Positions 47,205-57,200 of a stretch of 64,000 bases of DNA are shown in pieces. The notes below the pieces were generated by a model that searched no databases, was not told where the DNA came from, and saw only the letters and a list, made by a program, of their open reading frames with translations. Position 1 is the first letter of the stretch. Each line of letters opens with the position of its first letter. This stretch comes from Thraustochytrium sp. TN22 (taxonomy: Eukaryota > Sar > Bigyra > Thraustochytrida > Thraustochytriidae), in NCBI GenBank assembly GCA_013306675.1, contig JABLUY010000002.1:434001-498000 (forward strand), given 5' to 3'. A program made the position numbers and the translations under genes.

Positions 47205-47831
47205 GTCTCTTCAGCCCCCAGGGCTCGAGCCCGAGCCCGGCCACAGCCATGCTCATGTCGCTGTACTGATCGCCATCGCGGAGGCCGCCACCTCGGACGC
47301 AGCAGAACCGCACATCGCCTCATGTGATCATGAGCGCCCGGTTCCTGCGTGGCGCAGCAGCTCACTGGGATTCATCGCGAGCGACGCCCGCCCGCCGGGC
47401 GGGGTCTCGAGTTTCTTGGCCCTTGCCGCAGCCTGCCAGGGAGTGTCCTGAGAGGACTCCATGGTCTTTGCAGGCCTCGGGCTCACTGCACCTGGACATG
47501 GACCTCATGACCTGGGCCTGGACCACAAGTCCATGGCTAGCTTGTTAGCAATGACGAGGAAGACGTCGGCGGCGGCAGCGGCGGCGGCACCGACACTAGC
47601 TTAAGTGTACCTGTAAGAGCACTGCCAGGGGAAGTTGAACTTCGTCGACATTGAGGTTGAACTTGAACTTGAACTTGAACGCACAGCTCGAATGGTCCGC
47701 TTGCGGAAAGCGGCCCAAGGGCGCGGCGCCGATTGGCTGGCCATCGCGGCGCGGGCGCGCGCAGAACCGGGGCCTGGGAGTCTGACTGTCTGTCTGCGCG
47801 CGGCGGCGGCGACGCTCGCGCGGGGCGGAGG
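47205..47831. promoter_or_regulatory. Divergent promoter region of midasin and PWP1
   Basis: The 627 bp between two head-to-head ribosome-assembly genes probably serves as a shared promoter region. An inverted CCAAT box (ATTGG) lies at 47732-47736, about 95 bp before the PWP1 ATG. Four TTGAAC units stand at 47657-47680. No TATA-like element was found. Confidence 0.45.
47657..47680. repeat. (TTGAAC)4 hexamer repeat
   Basis: Four exact TTGAAC units lie about 150 bp upstream of PWP1. A further GTTGAACTTC stands just before them, suggesting local expansion of the hexamer. Confidence 0.8.
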
Positions 47832-49598
47832 ATGATCTCGTCGATCAGCTGGGTGCCGCGCGGCGCGGCCAAGCGCAAGCCGGACCGGTACGAGCTGTCG
47901 GCCGAGGAGGTGGAGCAGGTGCGCAAGGCGCAGGAGACCGAGGCGCTCAAGGCGAGCGGCGGCGCGGCGGCCGCGGGCGACAAGGCCGCGGGCGAGGCCA
48001 CGGGCGGCAGCAAGGCGAGCGAGCTGGACCGCCATGGGCTGCCCAAGGAGCTGCGCATGGACGACTACGGCGAGGACGAGGACGAGCTGGCGTGGCAAGC
48101 CGAGGGCGACGACGAGGACGAGGACGACGAGGACGACGAGGACGAGGCTGCCGCCGCGGCCCGCATGGAGGACATCATGGAGAAGGCGAGCGGCGCGCAG
48201 AGCGACCCGGACGACGACGATGAGGGCGATGAAGAGATCGAGGGCCTCGAGGACGGCGACGAGGACATGAGCGAGGAGGACGCGGCGGCAGAGATGGACG
48301 GCGGCGACCTGGGCGTGGGCCTGGACGATGATGATGATGATGATGATGATGACGAGAATTCGGACGCTGAGGACATGCTCATCAAGCCGAGTGACCGCAT
48401 CGTCGTGGTTGCCAACACGGACGAGGAGTACAGCAACCTGGAGGTCTACCTCTACGACGATGAGGAGGGCAGCATGTATGTGCACCACGACGTGCCGATG
48501 CCGGCGTTCCCGCTGTGCACGACGTGGATCGGTTGCGGCGCTGAGGTGCTGGGCGACGTGGCGGTCTCGAACGGGTCGCGCAACCTCATGGGCGTTGGCA
48601 CCTTCAAGCCTGTGATCGAGGTGTGGAACCTGGACGTCCTGGACGCGCTCGAGCCGACGCTGGAGCTGGGCAAACGCGAGGGCGAGGGTGGGCGGTCGTC
48701 GGTGAGCACGGGCGCCCCGCACGAGGACGCGGTCATGGGCCTGGACTGGAACCGCGCGCACCCGCACCTGCTAGCGAGCTCGTCGGCGGACAAGACCATC
48801 AAGCTGTGGGATATGTCCAAGAATGCCTGCGTGCAGACGTACACGCACCACACGGACAAGGTGCAGACGGTGGCGTGGAACCCGGCGGAGTCGAGCGTGC
48901 TCCTGGCTGGGTCCTTTGACAAGTCGCTCTCGGTTTTCGACGCCAACGCTGGCGCGGGTGCCCAGGTGCTGCGCATGCAGCTGGGCGCTGACGTGGAGGG
49001 TTGCGTGTGGAACCCGCACCGGCCCGAGCAGGTGCTGGCCTGCACCGAGGACGGCAAGGTGACCTGCTTCGATGTGCGTAACGCCGGCGCCGGCCCTCTG
49101 TACTCTTTCCAGGCGCACGCGCGCAAGCCTTGCTCCTCTCTTGCGCTCAGCCCGCTGGCGCGCGGCCTGCTGGCCACCTGCTCGGTGGACAAGTCTGTCA
49201 AGCTGTGGGATCTCGAAGCGCTTCCGGCGCCGCGGTGCATTGGCCAGAAGATCATGAGCGTCGGCCCGCTCTTCGACGTCGCTTTCGACCCGGACTCGCC
49301 CTACATGCTGGCCGCGGGTGGCCAGGGCCCGCTCGCGCTCTGGGACGTGGAGGAGGAGGGCGACGTGGCCAAGATCTTTAAGTCGCGCCTCTCCACGCCG
49401 CAGGCGCAGCAGCAGCAAGAGACCAGCCCCAGCTCAGACGACGCCAAGTCCGCCGCTGCGGAGAGCATGGACACCAGCGCGACAGGTGCTTCCAAGCCCG
49501 CGAGCGCGGCTGCCCAGCCTCCCCGTGCCCCTGCCAGCGGCGCTGCCAAGAAGAAGAAGGGCGGCAAGGGCAAGGCCAAGGGCGGCAAGAAGAGGTGA
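47832..49598 (+). CDS. PWP1: PWP1, WD40 nucleolar ribosome-assembly protein
   Basis: PWP1 is a nucleolar WD40 protein needed for rRNA processing and 60S assembly. The ATG at 47832 gives 588 residues starting MISSISWVPRGAAKRKPDRY, which matches the family start. An acidic region follows (about residues 80-180, with a run of Asp from a GAT/GAC repeat at 48328-48351). Then come LIKPSDRIVVVANTDEE, SMYVHHDVPMPAFPL, PVIEVWNLDVLDALEPTLEL and WD40 repeats such as LASSSADKTIKLWDMSK, HHTDKVQTVAWNP, LLAGSFDKSLSVFD and LLATCSVDKSVKLWD. The C-terminus ends in a Lys/Gly-rich nuclear-type tail. Longer than the human protein (501) mainly through acidic and tail sequence. Single exon, divergent from midasin. 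Confidence 0.96.
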   Translation: MISSISWVPRGAAKRKPDRYELSAEEVEQVRKAQETEALKASGGAAAAGDKAAGEATGGSKASELDRHGLPKELRMDDYGEDEDELAWQAEGDDEDEDDEDDEDEAAAAARMEDIMEKASGAQSDPDDDDEGDEEIEGLEDGDEDMSEEDAAAEMDGGDLGVGLDDDDDDDDDDENSDAEDMLIKPSDRIVVVANTDEEYSNLEVYLYDDEEGSMYVHHDVPMPAFPLCTTWIGCGAEVLGDVAVSNGSRNLMGVGTFKPVIEVWNLDVLDALEPTLELGKREGEGGRSSVSTGAPHEDAVMGLDWNRAHPHLLASSSADKTIKLWDMSKNACVQTYTHHTDKVQTVAWNPAESSVLLAGSFDKSLSVFDANAGAGAQVLRMQLGADVEGCVWNPHRPEQVLACTEDGKVTCFDVRNAGAGPLYSFQAHARKPCSSLALSPLARGLLATCSVDKSVKLWDLEALPAPRCIGQKIMSVGPLFDVAFDPDSPYMLAAGGQGPLALWDVEEEGDVAKIFKSRLSTPQAQQQQETSPSSDDAKSAAAESMDTSATGASKPASAAAQPPRAPASGAAKKKKGGKGKAKGGKKR

Positions 49599-49821
49599 AA
49601 ACGATTTTGACGTAGGATGCATGACTGGGCTGGTGAATTGACTGTTTTCCATTCTTTCTTTCAAACTTTTCCTTCCATATTGCTGGCGTGAGCTTAGCTT
49701 CGGAGAAGGAGTTTTGGTGCGAACGGGGGTTGAATACCAGGAGGGACCCGGGTGTCAACTTGCTTCTTCTAGCTAGCTAGCTTGGAGAGTGGAAGCGTCC
49801 ATCCATGAACCGATTGCTATC

Positions 49822-51123
49822 TCACGCATACGCGTTACAGGACTCTAGCGGTCGCGTCCACTGCGCCGCGTAGAGCCGCTTGGCGGCCTCGTAGATGCGA
49901 ATGTCGTCGGCGAGGCGGGTGCGCAGATCTGCCATGAGCGCTGCGTCCTGCAACTGCGCCTGAATGCGCACGCCATAAGTGGCAGCATTCGCAGTTTTTC
50001 GCGTTTCGCGCAGGTGGCGCAAGGCGTCGCCGAAGGCCGGGCCAAGCTCCGTCTCGAGGCGAGACAGGCCGTCCTGCAGGTCCTCGAGCAGGAGAAAGCG
50101 CACGCACGGATGCGCGAGGTTATGCACCGCTGCCTCAACGCCACAGCCCGTGTCACAGCCGCGCGTGAGGCGCCAGAGGAGAAACTGTGGCTCGCCAAGG
50201 CCTGACTCGAAGAAAGCGCCAAGGTCGAGCGGGCACTCGCCGGCCTTACGCCAGGCCGGCAACCACTTCTTGCGATTCTCCGCGCCTTCAATACATACGT
50301 AATTGTAGTTGCTCACAGCGCGCGCCACCGGGTCGCGTAGAACCACCAGGTAGATGCAGGGCCGGCCGGGCAGGTGGTCGCATAGGCCCATGGTCATGCT
50401 GCCCCAGAGCGCGCGCAGCGGGCATTCACTGGCGCTGTTCTCAGCCTCGAAAGGCACGCGTGGCTCCTGGACCGTGGCGCCGCAGCGCACGTACAATGGC
50501 TCCGAGCCCTCGCCCCAGCCCCGCTGCACGGGCGAGCGTTGTTGCAGTGCCCGGCGCAGCGACCGTGGCGGGGATGGTCTCGGCGTGGCCCACGGCCGCC
50601 CGAGCCCGCGCCAGCCTCGAAAGGCACCTAGACCGGCGCCGTCCCACCCACGCGCCTCCAGCGTGGGGAAGATGACGTCCTTCTTAATGGTCGATCCGCC
50701 AGCCTTGTTGACATGGATGAAGGCCAGCACGAGGCGGTCCCTGATGGTTGCTTCGTCCAGCACCAAGCCTCGCTGGCTGTGGCCCGTCGCGCTGGGCAGC
50801 CAGTAGGTGACCGAGTTTGCGCCCGGCCCCAGGTCTCTGCAGTTGCAGCGCCGGATATCTGCTCGGCGCTCCGGAGCATAGCACGGGTCCTGCTCGATGG
50901 TCCCGATGCGGCGCGTCTGCGCGCACTGGCCAGCGGGCTCCGGCGTCACGGCATCCAGCTCGAGCGGCACCCCGTCCATGGCGACGTCCAGGCTTCCAGC
51001 CCCTACGCGGCTGGACCAGCGCAGCGCGACGACCACGAGAGCGCCGCACAGCGCCGCCCATGCCCATCGAGGGCCTGGCCGCCGCCGTGGCGGCTGGTGC
51101 GCCGGCGGTGGCGGCTGGTCCAT
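49822..51123 (-). CDS. Golgi-type carbohydrate sulfotransferase (Sulfotransfer_2 family)
   Basis: The 433-residue protein has type II membrane topology, with a short basic cytosolic tail and one helix at about residues 18-37 (WAWAALCGALVVVAL). The two PAPS-binding signatures are visible: 5'-phosphosulfate loop FIHVNKAGGSTIKKD at about 135 and 3'-phosphate motif VVLRDPVARAVSNYNYV at about 258. This pattern is that of heparan-sulfate 2-O/6-O and related carbohydrate sulfotransferases, which transfer sulfate from PAPS to glycans in the Golgi lumen. The acceptor cannot be told from sequence. A Gly/Pro/Arg-rich insert (about 165-205) separates the two motifs and may be a variable loop. Single exon; tail to tail with PWP1. 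Confidence 0.85.
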   Translation of the reverse strand: MDQPPPPAHQPPRRRPGPRWAWAALCGALVVVALRWSSRVGAGSLDVAMDGVPLELDAVTPEPAGQCAQTRRIGTIEQDPCYAPERRADIRRCNCRDLGPGANSVTYWLPSATGHSQRGLVLDEATIRDRLVLAFIHVNKAGGSTIKKDVIFPTLEARGWDGAGLGAFRGWRGLGRPWATPRPSPPRSLRRALQQRSPVQRGWGEGSEPLYVRCGATVQEPRVPFEAENSASECPLRALWGSMTMGLCDHLPGRPCIYLVVLRDPVARAVSNYNYVCIEGAENRKKWLPAWRKAGECPLDLGAFFESGLGEPQFLLWRLTRGCDTGCGVEAAVHNLAHPCVRFLLLEDLQDGLSRLETELGPAFGDALRHLRETRKTANAATYGVRIQAQLQDAALMADLRTRLADDIRIYEAAKRLYAAQWTRPLESCNAYA

Positions 51124-51409
51124 GGCTGTTTGACCACGTGAACGTGACCGTCACGGTGAGGCCCGGCCCGGCCCGGCCCGGCCCGGGCGGGGGCCGTCCA
51201 CCGCTTGCAGAGGGCCGACGGTGACTTGGAGTCAAGTCACAAGGAAAAGCGCCAAGAACTTCTCCGAGGCTGTAAAACATAATAAGAACTCTACCGTTCA
51301 TGCCTGGCCTCCTCGCTAGAGGCTAGAGCTTAGCTAACTAGCTAGCTGGGTGTCGGTGCTGTGCTTGAGACGAGAAGATTCTCAGCATTCAGCATGCATC
51401 CTGGTGGAC
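51124..51409. promoter_or_regulatory. Upstream region of the sulfotransferase gene
   Basis: Just upstream of the sulfotransferase ATG stand an E-box (CACGTG, 51135-51140) and an inverted repeat CGTGAC-C-GTCACG (51143-51155), followed by GCCCG units at about 51161-51186. Their closeness to the ATG suggests the 5' untranslated leader, so regulatory function is speculative. The region also receives the 3' end of nothing on this strand, since the carboxypeptidase stop lies at its other edge. Confidence 0.25.
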
Positions 51410-53296
51410 TCACTTGAGAGTGAATTTGCGGACCATGTCAAGGGCGACCGCGGGCTGGTCCATGGGGACCATGTGGCCGGCTTGGTAAATCTGGAGAAAG
51501 GTAAAGGTGCCGGCGTCCTCGGCGTGGGAGCGCACCTTGCCGACGGTGGTGCCGTTGAAGACGTAATCCTTGTCCTCAGCGCTCGCGAAGGCGTCGTGGC
51601 CGGGCCAGTCGAGGTCGGTGGCCCAGACCTTGTTGCCGAGCCAGTTGCAGATATAGTCGACGTCACCGGCATAAATGAGTACGTTGATGCCGTCGGCAAG
51701 CAGCGGCGGGATGAGGTACTCGCGGTCGCGCATCTCCTGGCCGGCGAACTCGAGCGCCGTGGTGGTGTCGCACTCCTGCCAGGGCGAGTTGACGCCGAGC
51801 TGCTCCTGCACGTCGGAGCGGTCGAGGTACTTGGCAACATTAGAGAAGTCGTAGCAGAGGCCCGGGACGTCGCACTTGATGCGCATGTCGTAGTGGTTGT
51901 AGCCGGTAGCCGCGTAGGGTGCGATGAGGCCCATGGACCAGGCCTGCTGGGCAGCCTGGCAGACCGGAAAGGTGCCAATGGTGTTGCAGGCCTTGGTGGC
52001 AGCCCAGACGACGGGCGTGGCGATGTTCTTGAGGACAGCGTACTCCTCCTTGCTGATGCGCGAGGGCGCTGTCCCGCTCTTAAAGGCCATGTCAGCGTAG
52101 GAGCCGAGCTGCTTGAGCGGCGAGGTGAGACCATTGCCGATGGCGATGCCCTTGAGATTGATGGGCTTCTCGCCAGGCGCGAGCGCCTTGTTGGCCTCAT
52201 TGATGGCCGTGGCCGCGGAGGGCGCCCATTTGCCACCGTAGCTCTCGGCGAAGATGTAAAAGGGCAGGTCGGAGAAGGCAGTGAGCTTGGAGAAAAAGAC
52301 GCGCAGGAACGCGTCAAGATCCTGGCCGACGCGCTTCTCAGACCAGTCCGGCGTGCCCCAGGACCAGCCCGTACCGGGCGGGCTGTCGACGAAGATGATG
52401 GAGGCGTTGGCGTTCCACGAGTACGGGTTGTTGATCACGCCGTCGGAGTCGCTGTTGATCTTGCACGGGCCGTTCTCCACGTAGAGCGCCATCGTGGAGG
52501 AGCATCCGGGACCGCCCGTGAGCCAGAGGATGACCGGGTCGGTAGCCGGGTCGTTGCGGCTCTCGAAGAACCAGAAGAAGTAGTGTTTGTCCGCTTTGGG
52601 CAGTCTGAAGAAGCCGTTCACCTGGCGCACGTTCGGGTCGCAGTCCGTCACGTTGACGCCGGCGTCGTCGGCGCGCAAGCTGCGCTCGCCGCGGCCCTTT
52701 TCCGCGGCCGCGCGCAGGCGGTCCGCCGAGGTGTCGCGCTTGATGTCGATCCACGCGCCCTCGCGCACGTCCGGCGCGTCCATGAGGGCCTCGGTCGCGG
52801 CATCAAGGCGCGGTGGCAGCCGCGGGTCGTCGCCTCCCGGCGCCTCCTTCTCCTGCCGCTGCTCCTGCTCCTGCTGCTCCTGAATGGAGTTCCACGGCGC
52901 GCTCGCGAGGCGCTTCGCGTCGCACTGAAAGACGCCCGGCGGCACCTGCTTGGACTGCTCCACCGTCAGGCACTCGGACGGCACGGCCTGCGCCTTGCAC
53001 CAAACGCATGCGCTGTCGGCGTTGCACGCAGCCTCGCCCTTGTACTTGGTCACGCAGTCCACCTCCTTCTTGAGCACCTTGTTGTCGCACTGGAAGACAC
53101 CCGGCGGCACCTGCTTGGACTGCTCCAGCGTCAGGCACTCGGACGGAATGGCCTGCGCATTGCACCACACGCACGCCGCGTCCGCGTTGCACGCCGACGA
53201 GTCCTTGTACTTGCTGATGCAGTCCACTTCCGCGGCGGCCACGGTCACGAGGCCCAGGCCCAGTAGCACCAGCAGCGCGCACCGACCCGGCGCCAT
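51410..53296 (-). CDS. Secreted serine carboxypeptidase (S10) with two N-terminal Cys-rich repeats
   Basis: S10 carboxypeptidases remove C-terminal residues in acidic vacuoles or outside the cell. The ATG at 53296 precedes a signal peptide (CALLVLLGLGLVTVAAAE) and gives 628 residues. The catalytic triad looks complete: Ser352 in ESYGG, Asp545 in YAGDVDYICNW and His608 in QAGHMVPMDQP. LWLTGGPGCSS and FVDSPPGTGWSW are family motifs. Before the enzyme lie two near-identical repeats (about residues 24-78 and 79-130) with spacing C-x9-C-x5-C-x2-C-x8-C-x15-C, including CVWC and ending PPGVFQC. They resemble PSI-like or lectin-type knots but I cannot name the family. Their close similarity points to recent internal duplication. 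A Gln/Glu-rich linker joins the repeats to the enzyme. Single exon. Confidence 0.94.
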   Translation of the reverse strand: MAPGRCALLVLLGLGLVTVAAAEVDCISKYKDSSACNADAACVWCNAQAIPSECLTLEQSKQVPPGVFQCDNKVLKKEVDCVTKYKGEAACNADSACVWCKAQAVPSECLTVEQSKQVPPGVFQCDAKRLASAPWNSIQEQQEQEQRQEKEAPGGDDPRLPPRLDAATEALMDAPDVREGAWIDIKRDTSADRLRAAAEKGRGERSLRADDAGVNVTDCDPNVRQVNGFFRLPKADKHYFFWFFESRNDPATDPVILWLTGGPGCSSTMALYVENGPCKINSDSDGVINNPYSWNANASIIFVDSPPGTGWSWGTPDWSEKRVGQDLDAFLRVFFSKLTAFSDLPFYIFAESYGGKWAPSAATAINEANKALAPGEKPINLKGIAIGNGLTSPLKQLGSYADMAFKSGTAPSRISKEEYAVLKNIATPVVWAATKACNTIGTFPVCQAAQQAWSMGLIAPYAATGYNHYDMRIKCDVPGLCYDFSNVAKYLDRSDVQEQLGVNSPWQECDTTTALEFAGQEMRDREYLIPPLLADGINVLIYAGDVDYICNWLGNKVWATDLDWPGHDAFASAEDKDYVFNGTTVGKVRSHAEDAGTFTFLQIYQAGHMVPMDQPAVALDMVRKFTLK

Positions 53297-53869
53297 CGCT
53301 CCTGCTTCGCCCGCCCGCCTGCTCGCTCGCTCGCTCGCTCGCTCGCTCGCTCGCTCCGCAGTGCCGCGCGATCGGGCTCGACCGATCGCGATCGATCGCG
53401 GTTTGCTCTTCGAGCGGACTTGGAGTCCCACCGAGCCGTGCCGTGGTTTGATCACGCTGGCGGCGCGAAGAACCGTCGCGGGTAAAGATTGCGGCGCAAC
53501 GCTGCGCCGAAGAAGCTTCGTGGCCCGCCGATGAACCCTGGGGCGAGGGGTGGGGGAACTTGAAGCTCACTGCACTGCGAGTCAAACAGAAGAACGGCGG
53601 TAACTAACTTTGTTCGTAAGCACCTGGCGTGGCGTGGCGTGCCAAGGTTGCCATTTTATGAAAGTTAGCGTGGCTGGCGTGATGTGGGACGAGAAGGGTT
53701 GCAAAAGGACGCTACCAGGTACCACCATTTTTTCATCACGTCGAAGAGACTCGGCATTGGCATCGGAAGCGGGCGAGCAGTGCTTCTTTGCGGCTCAGGC
53801 TGTATGTACAGCACTTGGTCTTTTAATTTTTCTTTGGTGGTCGGTGCCGGTACGGCGATGTCGAGGTCG
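53297..53869. other. Upstream region of the carboxypeptidase, with a GCTC repeat
   Basis: Nine GCTC units at 53321-53356 lie 24 bp upstream of the carboxypeptidase ATG, in its probable 5' leader. The frame stays open through them to 53455, but that extension is Arg/Ser-rich and would bury the signal peptide. The rest of the region receives the 3' end of CFAP251. No other gene is supported. Confidence 0.55.
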
Positions 53870-56583
53870 TCATCGGTCGTCGTCACGCGGGGCGTCAAAG
53901 CCAAGCACGTCAGCGCAAAAGGTGCGCGGGCCGACCTTGGTGGTGGGCTTGAGGGCATCGACCGCGGCACGGCCCATGAGCATGGTGAGGCAGCTCTGGA
54001 GCTCGGTGAGGGGTAGGGCCTCGGCGTGGTCCGCGAGAAAGGTCTGCAGCATGCTCCAGGAGACGCTCATGGCGTCGGGCGAGGCGCTCTGCACGGCATC
54101 GAAGGCGGCACGGATCTGCGCCAGGGTGACGCCGGCGACCGGGCGGTGGTTAATATAGAGTCGGACGAGGTCTTCGAGCTGGATGGAGTCTCGCGTGCGG
54201 GCGGTGGAGGCGAAGTCTGCGTAGCGCACCTCGGCGCACATGTCCTCAATCTGGCGCTCGGAAGGGTAGAAGCCGAGGGCGCGCATGAGATTGGGAATCT
54301 CGCGGAGCGGGACGCTGCCCTCGGTGCGGCGTGGCGAGGTGGTCTCCTCGCCCTGGCAGCGGATCTGGGCATAGTAGAAGAAGTCGACGATGTCCTCGAA
54401 AACCGGGCTGCGCTCGGTTGGGTCACGCGCCTCCGGGTCAAGAAGGGGCATGAACGGGAGCAGCGCGCGCGGCACACCAAGGACGGCCGGCATGGCGGAG
54501 GCCAGGCCGGCCATGTCGAGCGCCGCGGTGTTGACCGACCACAGGTTGATGGTCATGTCCGGGCCGCCGCAGGTGACCAGGTAGCGGCCGTCGTGCGTAG
54601 CGGCAAAGCCGGAGATGGCTCCCGGGTGCGCGATGAGCCCCATGCTCTTGAATGGGTTGCCGTCGAAGGGAAGCTTGACGAGGCCAATCACCTTGTCCTC
54701 CGTGGCGTACGCGAGGTAGTCCGCAGTGCTGGCAGCGCTGGCGCCGCCGTTGGCGCCGCCGCCGCTGCTGCCGCCCGTGCCCGTGCCCGTCCCCTCCGAG
54801 GAATGCGCCGCCTTGCGGGACAGGAGCTGCATGCGCTTGATGGGCCCGCCGAAGGTTGGGCCAAGGGCGGTCTTGCGGCAAGCTCGGTTGTCGGCATTGA
54901 AGAGCTTGAGCTTGTACTCTGTGTTGGCGGTGATGACCATGTCCTCACGCGACTCGCGCGTGGCGGTCTGCAGGAGGCAGGCGGTGGGCTGGCACGTGCC
55001 GTGCTCAACGCGCGCCGGCTCCGCAGCGAGCTGGATACCGTCCACGACAGAGCTGCGGTCCAGGTCGTACTCGACGAGCGTGCCGTCGGCCGCGGCGGAG
55101 AAGAACCGATTTGCGCCCTCCACCGAGAGGCCAAAGGCGAGGCAGCTGACTCGGCTCGTGTGGCTCTGGTAGCGGCCCAGGTAGGTCCAGCCGTTGCGCG
55201 GCTCACTGCCGTCGCCGGGCTCGAGGCCGGGCCCCGCCTCGCCGCGACGCTTGCCACCGTTCACGCGCATGTGATCGACGCTCGTAAAGGCCTGGCCATT
55301 GACGCTGACCACATCGCTGGCGATGAAGCGGTACAGGCCAACGGCGCAGTCGGCGTCCGCAACGCCTAGGAAGCGGCCGTCGCGCGAGAAGGCGACCTCG
55401 GTGATGGCCACGTCCGCGTGAATCTGGAAGCAGGCCACCTCGGCCAGGTCGTGCTTGGAGCCCCATCGCAGGAGGCGCAGAAGGCCGTTTTCAAAGCCGA
55501 GCGCTAAGAAGGCACCATCTGGGGAGAAGGTGATGCACTTGGGCACGTCGTCTGGGTGCATGACCTGGACGACCTCGAGGCGCTTCTCGTCATAGTCCCA
55601 GCCCTGAACGACGCCCGACCGGGAGACGGCCACCACAACAGCCTCCATCGGGTGCGCGCAAAGTGCGGCGATGGCGCTGTCAAAGCCTTGCAGGAGCAGC
55701 ACGCCATGGCGGTTGTCCGAGGACGGCTCGTCAAACACGGCGGCGTCGACGCCCACGAGGAAGGCGCGCGAGGTGCCGACCACGAAGTCTGGCAGCCCGT
55801 GCTTGATGGTCTTGGCGCGCGAATCGGGCGGGGCCATGGACGCGATTTCGGGTGGCAGGCTGCCCTCCGCGGAGCCAGCGCCGCCTGTCGCCCCCGCTCC
55901 CGCCGCTGCTGCCGCCGCAGCGGCCTGCGAGGTCTCGTTGACCGGGACGTCAACGTAGTGCAGCGTCGAGGTATTAGCGAATGACACGCTGGTCACCGGG
56001 CCGGCGTCCAGGTCCTCGTACCAGGCGATGATGCGAAAATCCATATCGTAGAAGCGCACGCTCTCGTCTGTGCCGCACACCACGAGCAAGTCATCGCACA
56101 TGCGCATGAAAGTGATGCCTCCCACGCGGTTCAGCTTGACCACCTTGACGGCCACGCGCACCGGCATGTCTGAGAGGGTTGTGGTCTTGGATGCCAGCTT
56201 GGCCTCGTCCAAGAAGGCCTCGGATCCGCCCTCGGGCCCGCCCGCCACGCCCGCCGCTGCCGCTGCCGCAGCGCCCGACACCACGTCCCAAAGCACCAGG
56301 TTGCCCTCGTCTGTGCTGGACACGGCGCGCGAGGCGCCGCCTCCGCTGCCCGAAGCCGGGCTGAGGAAGATGGAGTGCGAAAATGCGCCCACCTTGGCGC
56401 CGAAGTCCGCGGCGTCCAGCGGCGGCGGCGTGCGGCACTCGAGCTTGTGCGCCGCCCAGGACCAGAAGCTCACGCGCTGCGGCGCCGTCGTCACGAACTC
56501 GTGCACGTCGCTGCCATTGAATTCAATGCTCGTGTAGCGCCACGCGTTGTCGCCAGGGTCTGCCCCGGCCTCCGCATCTGCGC

Positions 56584-56618
<35 letters not shown>

Positions 56619-57200
56619 ACGCCCACGCCCACGCCGGAGGCGCAGGGGCTCAGGTGCAGCGCGCCCTCGTGCTCCACGGTCCACTCCCAGACCGCCACTT
56701 CTTGCCTGCCGTCGGCCCGACTGCCCAGTGTCACAATGAACATGGCGTCGGGCGAGATGTCCACGTCTGTGACCCCGCCCTCGTGCGGCTGCGGGATCGT
56801 CTTGATTGGGGTGCCGGAGTACGAGTCCCAGACCACCACCATGGCGTCTGCGCCGGCATCTGCCGTCACGATCCAGCGCTTGTCGGCGCTAACCGCGCAG
56901 CATGTGATCGGGTTGCAGTGGCCCTGCAGCAGCGTCTGCTTCCTGTGTACGTAGTCGTACAGGACGCCTGTATGGGCCGCCACGTAGAGGATAACCTGCG
57001 CATCACATGGTCTTGGTTAGTCTGCCGGCCGTGCCGTGCCGTCGCGCGTCGCCCCCAACCTTCGTTCGGCACCCCGCCTTTCCACGTACATTGCGGTTGT
57101 CATCCGACAGGTTGTGCACGCTGCCGCGCGCGTCCCTGTTAAACCCAAAGCTCCACCGCAGCGCCTGCGCACGCGGTCTTTCGTCAGTCTCTATGCCCAT
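53870..57200 (-). CDS. CFAP251: CFAP251 / WDR66, radial-spoke-associated WD40 protein (two exons)
   Basis: CFAP251 belongs to the calmodulin- and spoke-associated complex at the base of radial spoke 3 in motile cilia. Exon 1 is 57200-57090 (37 codons, MGIETDERPR ... WSFGFNRDARGSVHNLS), followed by GTACGT. Exon 2 is 56995-53870 after a GCGCAG acceptor, resuming VILYVAAHTGVLYDY. The joined product is about 1078 residues. WD40 hallmarks include LLQGHCNPITCCAVSADKRW, GADAMVVVWDSYSGTPI, NTEYKLKLFNADNRACRKTA, VDGNPHKTS-like FDGNPFKSMGLIAHPGAISG and CGGPDMTINLW. The C-terminal EF-hand-like part has DFFYYAQIRCQGE, LMRALGFYPSERQIEDM and LYINHRPVAG, as in human WDR66. Gly/Val-rich and Gly/Ala-rich low-complexity inserts are present. 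Divergent from uS11. Confidence 0.95.
56584..56634. repeat. Hexamer minisatellite inside CFAP251
   Basis: A GCGCCC-type hexamer, grading into CACGCC, is repeated about eight times within the coding region. On the coding strand it encodes an alternating Gly-Val/Gly-Ala run in a loop between WD40 blades. Length stays in frame because the unit is a multiple of three. Confidence 0.8.

Noticed and set aside
45477-47327. Plus-strand frame of 616 codons
   Set aside because: Antisense of the midasin N-terminus; no recognisable domain.
56983-56983. GTG as the start codon of CFAP251
   Set aside because: The conserved sequence continues upstream (VILYV) to a splice acceptor and a first exon; this GTG is an internal Val codon.
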